64,000 nt of DNA, taken from contig JAGCNL010000005.1 of NCBI GenBank assembly GCA_017645945.1, positions 1 to 64,000 of the forward strand. The letters run 5' to 3'. How positions within the stretch are numbered: the first letter of the stretch is position 1; every line of letters starts with the position of its first letter. Of the stretch, positions 37,700 to 46,094 are shown one piece after another. Below the pieces are notes generated by a model. It did not search any database. It had not been told where the DNA came from and saw only the letters and a list, made by a program, of their open reading frames with translations. This stretch comes from Salinivirgaceae bacterium (lineage in GTDB: Bacteria; Bacteroidota; Bacteroidia; Bacteroidales; SZUA-534). The position numbers and the translations under genes are program-made.

Positions 37700-39139
37700 C
37701 TATTTCTTCTCAATCGGTGTGTAGCGTCCGCTCAAGTGCATCAGAGCAAACAGATTGAGCAGACCATCGTAGTAGCCATCATAGTAGCCGTCCTCGTATG
37801 GTTCGAGTTTCGAGTTCCAGAACTCGTTGATGAAATCGCGGCTGTTGCGCAGCGGCTGTGTCAGCGACAAGGCTGCAACTGTGCCCACAAGGCCGATAGA
37901 GTGACGCAGAGCCTTGTATCCGCCAGCCTCGGCGATGTTCTCAACAGGCGTGCCGTCCAAGTTGTACTGGTCGACAAAAGTGCTTACACCCTGGCTGCGG
38001 AAGAATGTCTGCATACGGTAGCCGTAATCGAACTGCCAGTCGGCATCGGCACCACTCCATGTGTAGTCGAGAGCGATGTTCATTGGCACACGCCAAGAGT
38101 CGAAGCGGAATTTTGCGCCCCAGTCGCCACGCGGAGGAGTCATAACAGATCCGTCATAGTTCGAGTAATCGGGGTTCAAACCAGTAATCGAATCGCACGC
38201 ACGGTGCAGATACTCACGCGATTTCTGTGCGCATTCCATATAGAAGTCAGCGCGGCCGTCTTCGGCATATTTAGCCCAAATCTCATAGAAGGCAGGAATG
38301 TGGTACGACGGGTCGGTGTAGCGAGCACCAAAGCCATCGGGCACAAAGGTGATGAGTTTCTCTTTGGTGTTGATGATGTTCAGAATCTCAGGCTCTGGGA
38401 ACTTCATACCTGGACGGAAAGCTGGCATCTGCGGAGCGCCACCTTGGCCTGCTTTTGGTGCTTCACCTGGTTTGCGGTCGGGTTTCTTGCCGTCGCCGTC
38501 AGGCTTTTGCTGCGGTGGGCGTTGTCCGCCACCACCGAAAGGACCAAATCCGCCAGGATTGTCGTTGTATCCTTTTTTTGCAAACATTGCGTTCAGTATG
38601 CGCTGTGCTTCAGCAAGATATTTAATTTCGCCATCGTTGCCCCACTGGTTCGATGCCAGAATGAGCGAAGTGACGAAATAGAGTTCGCCGTCTGATGCAG
38701 AGCCTGGTGAGTTCTGTTCGCCTGTTGTCTTGCAACTCCACGCAAAATATCCGTCGCGTGCGCCGCCTTGGTGCTGCATATATTTCTGCGCCCAACGCCA
38801 CAGACGGTCGAAAATGTCCTGACGGTTCCATTGTACGGCAATCATCATTCCGTAACTCATACCCTCAGTACGCACATCGTTGTTTTTCACGTCTGAGATG
38901 TAGGCCATCGAGTCACCAACTTCGAAATAAACCTTGTTGGGGCCTTCGAAAACCTTGTAGAAGGCTTCGTTCAGTTTGGTGTCGATTTGATCGAGCGAAT
39001 AGCCAGCTTCAAGCAGAAGATTGCGTGTCTGGCCAGGTTGTGGTTTTTGTGCGGGGTCCGATGTGGGCGTCTCGTTGCTGCTGCACGATGCCATCGTGAA
39101 GGCAACCGCGCAAGCCATAATCAGATTTGTTTTGCTCAT
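37700..39139 (-). CDS. GH8 family glycoside hydrolase lipoprotein (oligoxylanase-like)
   Basis: A 479-residue lipoprotein (Cys19 in TMASC) with a GH8 (alpha/alpha)6 barrel. The catalytic acid is Glu92 in RTEGMSYGM and the GELYF segment carries Asp150 (SASDGELY); ARYTDPSYHIPAFYEIWA and the RFDSWRVPMNIALDY segment are also typical. The sequence is closest in character to reducing-end xylose-releasing exo-oligoxylanases, which would finish xylan breakdown begun by the GH10 enzyme. Unusual: residues about 190-247 are a Gly/Pro/Lys/Gln-rich low-complexity insertion (GGFGPFGGGGQRPPQQKPDG...) inside the catalytic domain. ATG 39139 begins the signal peptide; an earlier ATG at 39160 is possible. Confidence 0.88.
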   Translation of the reverse strand: MSKTNLIMACAVAFTMASCSSNETPTSDPAQKPQPGQTRNLLLEAGYSLDQIDTKLNEAFYKVFEGPNKVYFEVGDSMAYISDVKNNDVRTEGMSYGMMIAVQWNRQDIFDRLWRWAQKYMQHQGGARDGYFAWSCKTTGEQNSPGSASDGELYFVTSLILASNQWGNDGEIKYLAEAQRILNAMFAKKGYNDNPGGFGPFGGGGQRPPQQKPDGDGKKPDRKPGEAPKAGQGGAPQMPAFRPGMKFPEPEILNIINTKEKLITFVPDGFGARYTDPSYHIPAFYEIWAKYAEDGRADFYMECAQKSREYLHRACDSITGLNPDYSNYDGSVMTPPRGDWGAKFRFDSWRVPMNIALDYTWSGADADWQFDYGYRMQTFFRSQGVSTFVDQYNLDGTPVENIAEAGGYKALRHSIGLVGTVAALSLTQPLRNSRDFINEFWNSKLEPYEDGYYDGYYDGLLNLFALMHLSGRYTPIEKK

Positions 39140-39358
39140 AATTCTCTGTTTTTGGTTCATTCTGACTGCCAAAGTATCGTATTATAATATAAGGTGAATT
39201 TTAAAATCGATAAACCGACAATATTTACCAACGAGAGAGAAAAAATCCATCAAATCTGCATAATCTTCGCAATACCCCACCCCAAAAACAACGTAAGGGC
39301 GAATAATCATTCACCCTTACATTTCAATTTCAGTTTTTTTATTCTCAAAACCAACTCA

Positions 39359-42300
39359 TTACTTGTAATTTCCAGTCACCACCATATACTTTGCCGCGGT
39401 AATCTGATAGTTGCAGTTGGCTTCGGTCAGGTTGTCTTTGGCTTGCTGGTAAACGGCCTGTGCCTCAAGCAAATCCGATATGCCAATGACGCCTGCCTGA
39501 TAGTTGTTCTGGCTCACGGTCAGGTTCTCTTGCGCTTGGTCGACTGATTTTTGCGAGACTGAAATCTGAAAATCGTTCACGCTCAGTTCGTCGGTCATTT
39601 GGCGGATTTGCAGGCTCATCAGTTCGGTCTTCTCGTTGAGTTGCATACGCGCCTGCTCGAGTTTCACGTTCTGCTGCTTGATTTTGTGGCTGCCACCCCA
39701 CCAGTCGGTGAGTGGAATGGTCACAGTGAGCATTCCCAGAGCGTTGGTCGAGCGGTTGTCCATCATATCGAGCCAGTAGCCCGCGCCAGCCACGGCCACT
39801 TGCGGCATATACTCGCCTCGAATCATCTTCTTCTGCAACTCCTGCGCCTCCACGGCCTTGTTCAGCAGTTGGTACTCCTTGCGGCCTTCAACCAACTCCT
39901 CGGTTGTCGACAGGCTGACCTCTACAAGGCGGTCGAAATGGGCGGGCTCGAACTCAATGCTGTCGGTGTAAGGAATGCCAACGTGCTGGCAGATAGCGCG
40001 TTTGGTGAGTTCAATGCCGTTCTGAACCTTGCGGTAATTGGTCTCCAACTCGTTCTGCTTCAACTGCACTTTCAGCAGGTCGTTGCGCTGCGCCAGGCCA
40101 GCCTCCACGTAGTTGTTCACGTCGCGGTAGAGCGTGTCGAGCATATTCTTGTACTCTTGCACCGTCTTGCCCTTCTCAATGAGCGACTGCAGCGTCCAGT
40201 AGAGTTCTTCGGTGCGTATCATCACCTCGTCAACGGCCATATCCTTCTTGTAGTGGCTCACGTCTTCGGCCAGCGCGGCCAGTTTGTTGCCGTTGTAGAT
40301 TCGACCGCCAGCGTAGAGCGGCATTGCCACCATCAGGGCGGCGGTGTTCATATAGTCGAGGCTGTTCTTCTTATCTTCGATAATCTCTTGAATGATAGGC
40401 AGAAAATCGGCCATCGAACCCATTATCGACTGCATTCCCTGCATTTTTTCGGTCATTGTCTGAATCTGCTGCAGTTGCGCCAGAGCGTTCTGGTCGCCAG
40501 CCATAGCGGCTTGTTGCAGTTGAGCAATCTGTCCCGATTCCTGCATCTGCTGCAGTTGCCCAGCCTGCTCCATCATACTATTGTAGGTGGGGCTCGACGA
40601 GAGCATTCCGTCCGACGACATATCCATATCGACAAGCGGATTAACCGATTTCATTGCCACAGCCGAAGCGCTCACCGTTGGAAAATGCTTGGTGAAAGCC
40701 TCTTTTTTCTGCTGCTCGGCGGCCTCAATGTCCAGTTCGGAGTTTTTAATCTGCTGGTTGTTGAGCAGCGCGGCGTGTTTCAGCGAGTCGAGTGTAATCG
40801 GCTGTGCCTCAGCGCTGTTGGCGATTAATGTCGAAGCGCCGACAAGCAACGCCACAACCGTGAATTTGGCGAATTTCTGATTGTAAGGCACGGTCCACAT
40901 TCCTGGTTTCTTCAGTTTGTCGTCGTACGAAACGTCGTAGAGAATCGGCAGAACGAACAATGCGAGCACCATTGAGACGAGCAAGCCGAAGCAGATAACT
41001 GTTCCGAGCGGGCCCCACAGCGGCGAGCGGCTGATAATCATTGGCACAACGCCCATTGCGGCCGCAGCCGATGTCAGGAAGATTGGGCGCATACGGCGCT
41101 TGCCTGCTGCAATGGCGGCCTCGCGCACCATAAGTTTCTCTTTGTCACGCAGTTCGCGCGCATAGTCGATAAGGATGATACCGTTTCGGACAATCATTCC
41201 GCAAAGACTTGTGATGCCCACAAACGCCGTGATGCTGAACGGATAACCCGTTAGTTTCAAGCCGATTACGGCGCCAGGAATGGTCATAAGCATTCCCGAC
41301 ATAATGAGCAGCACCACTTTGAATTTCTTGAACTGGAACAACAGCACGAAGAAGATGAGTAAAATACTCAAACCCAGCGCAATACCCATTGGCACAAACA
41401 CCTCTTCAGTTCCCTCGTAGTCGCCGCCGTAACTGATTGACGTGCCCACGGGCAGGTCAAGAGCGGCAATCTGCGGCATAAGTTCGTTCAGAATGTTCGA
41501 AGCCACGTAGCCTGCCTCCTCGTCCACGGCGATGGTGAGCGTAGGCACGCCGTTGCGGTGCACCACGGTGCCCTCGTTCCATTCGGGCCGCAGCGTGGCA
41601 ATTGAGCGCAGAGGCACTGTGCTGAACGTTTTTGGCGATGCTATGTATTTGTTTTCCAGCGTTTCAATGCCTTCGGTTTCACCGTCGTTCTTCATTGTCA
41701 ACTGCACGTCGATGGGGTAGTCGCCTTCCCAGATTGTGGTGAGCGGCAGGCCACCGAATCCCGCCATTAACGATGTGGCTATCAGGCTTTTCGATATTCC
41801 AAGACGGTTGGCTTTGTCGCGGTCAACGTCGATGCGGATGTTCTGCTGCTTTTGGTCCCAGTCGGAACGCGCCCAACTGATGCCTGCGGTCTTGTTGATA
41901 ATGTCAAATACCTGTTTTTCAACCTTATGGATGTCGCTAATCGAGTCTGACGAAATGCGAATCTCGATTGGCGATGGCGTGAACTGCATTGCCAGAATCC
42001 GCCATTTTACAAAAGCGTTCGGATATCGGTTAGAATATTTTGATTCATAATCTCTTACAATATCTTTCGTGGCTTGGTTCGAGACGGTGTTCACAAGCAG
42101 TTGCCCGAAGTTCGGCGCTGGCATTTTGGGGGCGTAAACGGTGTGGAATCGCGGCGAACTTGTGCCGATGAACGTCGTCACTTTTGTAACGCGGTCGTCG
42201 TTAAGTAGCAGTTGCTCAACACTATCCACCACGGCTTCGGTCTGCGTAAGCGATGAGCCCGTTGGCAGATAAACCTCAACGGCAAACTGGTTGCGCTCAA

Positions 42301-43978
42301 CCTTCGGGAACAGAGCCTGGTCGATGGTTGTGAATCCCCAGAACGACAGTCCGATGATGACTAACGCACAGAGAATCACCGCTCCACGGTGGTTGAAAGC
42401 ACGCTCGAGCAATCGGTCGTAAACGCTCTGCATAACGTCGAGGAACGAGCGGCGTTTCTTCTTTTCGCCCTCCTCGCTGCGGTTTTTCAGTCCTTTCTTG
42501 ATGAAAACAAAATCGAGATAAGGCACTAACATTAAGGCAATTATCACCGAAATAATGAGTGCGATGGCTACCACGGGCGGGAAAATCTCAAGAAATTCGC
42601 CCGCCGAGCCAGGAACCATAAACGCAAGCGGCGCATAAACGCAGATGATGGCGATGGTGGCCACAATCACCGAGCCGCTCAACTCTTTGGCGCTCTTGAT
42701 GGCCGAGTGCCACGGCGACAAACCGTGGTCAATCATTTCTACGTGGTTGTCAATCACCACAATAGAGTTATCGACAATCATACCCAGAACCAGAATCAGC
42801 GACGCCAGCGACACCATTTCGAGTTCGATGCCGAAGAAGTAGAGCACGGCCAGCGTTATCAGCACCGATATTGGCACCGTGATGCCCGCCACCGAAGCCA
42901 CTCGCAGCGGCAGAAGCAGCATTGTCACGCAGATGACGGCGATGATGGCAATCAGGAACTCGCGCATAAAGTCGTTCACCGACTCCTTCACGTATTTCGG
43001 CAACTCCGAAATCTTCTCAACGTCAATTCCGTCAGGCAGTTGCGCCTTGAACGTCTCAATGGCCTTGTCCACCGCCTCGCCGTACTCCACAATGTTGTTG
43101 CCGTTCTGCATTTCGAGCGACAGCAGAATGGTCTTGCGGCCGTCCTGCTTGATGTAACTGTCGGGGTCGTCGTAGCGGCGCTCAATGGTGGCTATATCCT
43201 TGAGTCTGACCACGTTGCCGTCGGGGTCCGAATAGACAATCTGCTCGGCAAGGTCTTTTTCCGACTCATAATTCTCGCCAAAATGAAGGTTCAGCAGTGT
43301 CTCGCCGTCGTCAATGTCGCCCGCGTAGCCCACAAGCCCGTTCGACTGGAATGCGCCAAGCAGCGATAAGGCCTTGATATTGTACTCGTTAAGTTTGTCG
43401 GGGTCCACATTAACAAAAATCTTCTCTTTCTGCAGTCCCACGTTTTTCACCTTCGATGTGGCGGGAATCTTGCGCACCTCGGCCTCAAGTTTTTTCAGCC
43501 ACAGTTCAAGGTCTTTGTAGGTGTGGTTATCGCTTGAAAGTGAGATTAATAACGCCGATGTGTCGCCAAAATCGGAGTTGGCCACAAGCGCCAGCACGCC
43601 CGACGGAAGCGACGATTTCAGCAACTCCAGCCCGTGCTTGTATTTCGACCAGAACTCGTCGGCGTTTTTGCAGTCGGCCGTCAGTTCCACAAACATATAC
43701 ATTATGCCCTCGCGCGAATAGGAATAGGTTCCGCTCTTCTTAACTTCCTTAAAACCAAAGGTATAGTTCTCAACAGCGGTGGTCAGTTGCTCGGCCACCT
43801 GCTCCGACGATGCGCCAGGATAAACTCCCACCACAACTCCCTGACGGACAGTGAATACGGGGAATTCGTTGCGCGGCATTTTTTTCAGCGCCACAATGCC
43901 CACAACCATTAGCGTCAGCACAATGGTTATGACAATCTTGTTGTTGCGCATTGCGTGTTCTATGAATGTCGTTTTCAT
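39359..43978 (-). CDS. RND efflux permease fused to a TolC-family outer-membrane protein
   Basis: A 1,539-residue single reading frame. Residues 1-1030 are an RND permease: an N-terminal transmembrane helix, the large periplasmic loop, a first membrane block with VLGMIVDNSIVVIDNHVEMI, a second loop, and a second block with GIILIDYARELRDKEK. Residues about 1035-1058 form a basic-then-hydrophobic stretch ending NSAEA|Q, which looks like a Sec signal peptide. The rest (1059-1539) is a TolC-family outer-membrane channel (two long coiled-coil repeats, AMPLYAGGRIYNG, TIPLTDWWGG). It is organised with the HlyD gene 2 bp upstream. Substrates are unknown. RND-TolC fusions occur among Bacteroidetes CusA/CzcA-type pumps; cleavage in the middle is inferred. 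Confidence 0.9.
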   Translation of the reverse strand: MKTTFIEHAMRNNKIVITIVLTLMVVGIVALKKMPRNEFPVFTVRQGVVVGVYPGASSEQVAEQLTTAVENYTFGFKEVKKSGTYSYSREGIMYMFVELTADCKNADEFWSKYKHGLELLKSSLPSGVLALVANSDFGDTSALLISLSSDNHTYKDLELWLKKLEAEVRKIPATSKVKNVGLQKEKIFVNVDPDKLNEYNIKALSLLGAFQSNGLVGYAGDIDDGETLLNLHFGENYESEKDLAEQIVYSDPDGNVVRLKDIATIERRYDDPDSYIKQDGRKTILLSLEMQNGNNIVEYGEAVDKAIETFKAQLPDGIDVEKISELPKYVKESVNDFMREFLIAIIAVICVTMLLLPLRVASVAGITVPISVLITLAVLYFFGIELEMVSLASLILVLGMIVDNSIVVIDNHVEMIDHGLSPWHSAIKSAKELSGSVIVATIAIICVYAPLAFMVPGSAGEFLEIFPPVVAIALIISVIIALMLVPYLDFVFIKKGLKNRSEEGEKKKRRSFLDVMQSVYDRLLERAFNHRGAVILCALVIIGLSFWGFTTIDQALFPKVERNQFAVEVYLPTGSSLTQTEAVVDSVEQLLLNDDRVTKVTTFIGTSSPRFHTVYAPKMPAPNFGQLLVNTVSNQATKDIVRDYESKYSNRYPNAFVKWRILAMQFTPSPIEIRISSDSISDIHKVEKQVFDIINKTAGISWARSDWDQKQQNIRIDVDRDKANRLGISKSLIATSLMAGFGGLPLTTIWEGDYPIDVQLTMKNDGETEGIETLENKYIASPKTFSTVPLRSIATLRPEWNEGTVVHRNGVPTLTIAVDEEAGYVASNILNELMPQIAALDLPVGTSISYGGDYEGTEEVFVPMGIALGLSILLIFFVLLFQFKKFKVVLLIMSGMLMTIPGAVIGLKLTGYPFSITAFVGITSLCGMIVRNGIILIDYARELRDKEKLMVREAAIAAGKRRMRPIFLTSAAAAMGVVPMIISRSPLWGPLGTVICFGLLVSMVLALFVLPILYDVSYDDKLKKPGMWTVPYNQKFAKFTVVALLVGASTLIANSAEAQPITLDSLKHAALLNNQQIKNSELDIEAAEQQKKEAFTKHFPTVSASAVAMKSVNPLVDMDMSSDGMLSSSPTYNSMMEQAGQLQQMQESGQIAQLQQAAMAGDQNALAQLQQIQTMTEKMQGMQSIMGSMADFLPIIQEIIEDKKNSLDYMNTAALMVAMPLYAGGRIYNGNKLAALAEDVSHYKKDMAVDEVMIRTEELYWTLQSLIEKGKTVQEYKNMLDTLYRDVNNYVEAGLAQRNDLLKVQLKQNELETNYRKVQNGIELTKRAICQHVGIPYTDSIEFEPAHFDRLVEVSLSTTEELVEGRKEYQLLNKAVEAQELQKKMIRGEYMPQVAVAGAGYWLDMMDNRSTNALGMLTVTIPLTDWWGGSHKIKQQNVKLEQARMQLNEKTELMSLQIRQMTDELSVNDFQISVSQKSVDQAQENLTVSQNNYQAGVIGISDLLEAQAVYQQAKDNLTEANCNYQITAAKYMVVTGNYK

Positions 43979-43980
43979 AA

Positions 43981-45009
43981 TCAGAAGGAAATTAAGCAGT
44001 TGTTGGTCAGTTTGTCCTTTCCGTTCTTCACCACAAGGTCGCCCTCGTTCAGGCCCGACGTTATTTCCAAAAACTTGTCGTAGTAGTTGCCCGTTGTCAC
44101 GATGCGTTTCGATGCTGTATTTTCCTTTTTATCAATCAGATAAACATATTGCTGATTCTCGTTGTCCCGCGTCACACAGAGGTAAGGCACAAGCAGCCGT
44201 TTCTGATTGTCGGCAATGTCGATGCGTACGTCGCATACCATTCCAGGTTTGAGTTCGCCGCCGCGGTTATTCACCTGAATTTTAGCCTCATAGGTGCGCG
44301 ACAGGCGGTCGGCCACGGGGCTGATGTTGGTAACTTCGCCGTTGAACTCCTTGCCGCCAAGCGCGCCCACCGTAAAGGTTGCCTCGGCGCCCTTCTTCAG
44401 TTTGCCTATTTCCTTTTCGGGAATCGATATTTTAATGTTAACCGTTTTTAAATCAACAATTTCGATGGGTGCGCCAGTGATTGACAGTGCCGACATTCCA
44501 GGTTCCACATTGCGGCGGCCAACAATGCCGCTCACGGGCGATTTCAACTCGCACTTTTTCAGATTGTTCTCGGCAATCTTCAGCGACGAGTTGGCCTGCT
44601 CCAGATTGGTCTGCATTTCAATCCACTTCACCTCGGGCAGACTGCCCTTCTCGTACACCGTTTTCAGGCGGTCGTAGGCGTCCTGTGCCTGTTTCTGCTT
44701 GGCCAGCGTCATTTCGTACATATTCCGCGCGTCGGTTTTGTCGATGGTGGCTAGCAGTTGGCCCGCACTGACGGCGTCGCCAGCCTCAACCAGCACTTTC
44801 TGCACCGTTCCTGTCATTTCAAAGGTGAGCGGGATTGTCTGCCCAGCCTCAACCGTTCCGCTGAAGTTCAGCCGCTGAACCGTCGATTGGTTCACCACAG
44901 TTGCCGTTGTTACCTTGATAGGCGCGGACTCTACCGCTTTCTCGTTTTTGTTGGCACAGCCTGCAAGCAGCGCAAGCGCAAGTACCGATGTTAAAATCCT
45001 AACTTTCAT
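43981..45009 (-). CDS. HlyD/AcrA-type membrane fusion lipoprotein
   Basis: A 342-residue periplasmic adaptor lipoprotein (LAGC, Cys18). It has the split barrel-sandwich (lipoyl-like) domain (VQKVLVEAGDAVSAGQLLATID ... LKSPVSGIVGRRNVEPGM), a helical hairpin at about 100-165, a beta-barrel (VNIKISIPEKEIGKLKKGAEATF) and a membrane-proximal domain (ITSGLNEGDLVVKNG). It bridges the RND permease and the TolC channel encoded 2 bp downstream. I start at ATG 45009, where the lipoprotein signal begins. A TetR operator lies about 250 bp upstream. Confidence 0.93.
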   Translation of the reverse strand: MKVRILTSVLALALLAGCANKNEKAVESAPIKVTTATVVNQSTVQRLNFSGTVEAGQTIPLTFEMTGTVQKVLVEAGDAVSAGQLLATIDKTDARNMYEMTLAKQKQAQDAYDRLKTVYEKGSLPEVKWIEMQTNLEQANSSLKIAENNLKKCELKSPVSGIVGRRNVEPGMSALSITGAPIEIVDLKTVNIKISIPEKEIGKLKKGAEATFTVGALGGKEFNGEVTNISPVADRLSRTYEAKIQVNNRGGELKPGMVCDVRIDIADNQKRLLVPYLCVTRDNENQQYVYLIDKKENTASKRIVTTGNYYDKFLEITSGLNEGDLVVKNGKDKLTNNCLISF

Positions 45010-45124
45010 TTTGTTTTGTTTATTTATGATTTGTGAATTATGATTTTCGATTTTGATTGGTGATTTTTTGATTTTTCGCACAGATTACACTGAACACGCT
45101 GATTGTCACAGGTTTTTCGATTTC

Positions 45125-45144
45125 GGACGCGGCACGCCACGTCC
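45125..45144. repeat. REP-like GGACGCGGC/GCCACGTCC palindrome
   Basis: GGACG-C-GGC, ACG, CC-A-CGTCC form an imperfect 20-bp palindrome followed by CTACG in the long leader of the HlyD gene. It has the form of the short GC-rich intergenic repeats seen in Bacteroidales genomes. Confidence 0.45.
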
Positions 45145-45150
45145 CTACGA

Positions 45151-45255
45151 ATCCAAAACCCAACACCTAACACCACCTATGCCTTTCCAACCACATTGTT
45201 CATTGTTAATTATTAATTCAACTCCTAATTCCTAAATTCTAACACCTAAATATTA
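45151..45255. repeat. Degenerate CCTAA-word repeat region
   Basis: A low-complexity stretch of CAACACCTAACACCACC and CTCCTAATTCCTAAATTCTAACACCTAAA words in the HlyD leader, similar to arrays at 50412-50467 and 59575-59606. Confidence 0.5.
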
Positions 45256-45271
45256 ACTGAACGTTCGGTAT
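45256..45271. promoter_or_regulatory. TetR operator, copy 1 (upstream of the efflux genes)
   Basis: ACTGAACGTTCGGTAT contains the palindrome GAACGTTC and is the same as the site in the tetR promoter (45910-45925) at 15 of 16 positions. It lies between the tetR stop and the HlyD gene. Confidence 0.7.
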
Positions 45272-45293
45272 CTTTGTTCGTTTTTAAAAAGTG

Positions 45294-45881
45294 TCACAAT
45301 TTCAAAAGGGCGTACAACTGTTGCAGTTCGGCGCGCATAGTGTTCACCGTCTCCTCAATGCTGTAGTTGTGCATAATCTCAATCGCTGTGCCGATGCTTG
45401 TCGATACAATCTGCTTGGCAATCACTGTGGTGTCGATGTCACCGCGAATCTCGCCGCTCGCAATGGCCTTAACTACCACGTTCTTAATCATTTTCGTGCA
45501 TTCGTCGATTTCCTCGATTTTCCGTTTGTCGAATTCAGGATAATGGCGGAAAGCGTCGCTCATTAGCCCGATAAAACTTACGGGGTCGAACTTCATTCCC
45601 TGCGGGTTGAGGCTCCGCAAGATTTTCTCGCCATAGGCCACGCTCATTTCAATCTGTTCCTTAAGCGTTTGCGCTTGCGGTGCCGACTCGTCGTTGAAAT
45701 GCGGAAAATGTTTGTCAATCACCGCCTTGAACAAATCCTCCTTGTTCGTAAAATGGTGATAGAGCGCACCTTTTGTAAGCCCAATGGCCTCGCTAATGGT
45801 GCTTATCGACACCGCCTCGTAACTCTGCTGCAGAAAAAGTTTGTAGGCTTCGTCGATAATGAATTCACGTGTATCGTTCAT
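45294..45881 (-). CDS. TetR-family repressor of the efflux operon
   Basis: A 195-residue transcription factor. The N-terminal helix-turn-helix (residues about 9-50) reads FIIDEAYKLFLQQSYEAVSISTISEAIGLTKGALYHHFTNKEDLF, a textbook TetR DNA-binding domain; the C-terminal ligand domain is variable and its ligand unknown. It is transcribed toward the HlyD and RND-TolC genes, has one operator in its own promoter and one before the HlyD gene, and so most likely represses both itself and the pump until a toxic compound binds. I start at ATG 45881; the longer frame runs through the operator and promoter. Confidence 0.92.
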   Translation of the reverse strand: MNDTREFIIDEAYKLFLQQSYEAVSISTISEAIGLTKGALYHHFTNKEDLFKAVIDKHFPHFNDESAPQAQTLKEQIEMSVAYGEKILRSLNPQGMKFDPVSFIGLMSDAFRHYPEFDKRKIEEIDECTKMIKNVVVKAIASGEIRGDIDTTVIAKQIVSTSIGTAIEIMHNYSIEETVNTMRAELQQLYALLKL

Positions 45882-45909
45882 AATCAATGGTTTACTTCGG
45901 CCGCCAAAT

Positions 45910-45956
45910 ACTGAACGGTCGGTATGCAAATGTAAGGCGGTTTTTGACTCTGGCAA
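45910..45956 (-). promoter_or_regulatory. tetR promoter with operator copy 2
   Basis: On the minus strand TTG (45954-45956), 19 bp and TACATTTG (45927-45934) form a consensus promoter. ACTGAACGGTCGGTAT (45910-45925) lies directly downstream of the -7 box, over the expected start point, an ideal place for autorepression. Confidence 0.75.
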
Positions 45957-45978
45957 GAGGTTTTTGAGGAGAAAATTT

Positions 45979-46013
45979 CAAAGTGCAATTCAAAGTGCAA
46001 AAATTGCACTTTG
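45979..46013. repeat. CAAAGTGCAA direct and inverted repeats before the nuclease gene
   Basis: CAAAGTGCAA occurs at 45979-45988 and 45991-46000, and its exact complement at 46004-46013, so the last two form a 10-bp hairpin with a 3-base loop. The AAGTGCAATT word is shared with the palindromes at 32962-32974. Confidence 0.65.
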
Positions 46014-46067
46014 GGCTTTTCACCGAACAAGTTAATGGTGTAAAGTTTCCGATTTTCAAATAATTCT

Positions 46068-46075
46068 TATCTTTG
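46068..46075 (+). promoter_or_regulatory. -7 box before the DUF1016 nuclease gene
   Basis: TATCTTTG matches TAnnTTTG exactly and lies 19 bases before ATG 46095, giving a very short leader. A GTTT at about -33 is a weak partner. Confidence 0.5.
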
Positions 46076-46094
46076 ATTTGCTTTTGCAAATGGA

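Noticed and set aside
45269..45276. Plus-strand -7 box TATCTTTG next to TetR operator copy 1
   Set aside because: It would drive transcription antisense into tetR and has no -33 partner. It arises from the GGTAT end of the operator followed by CTTTG.
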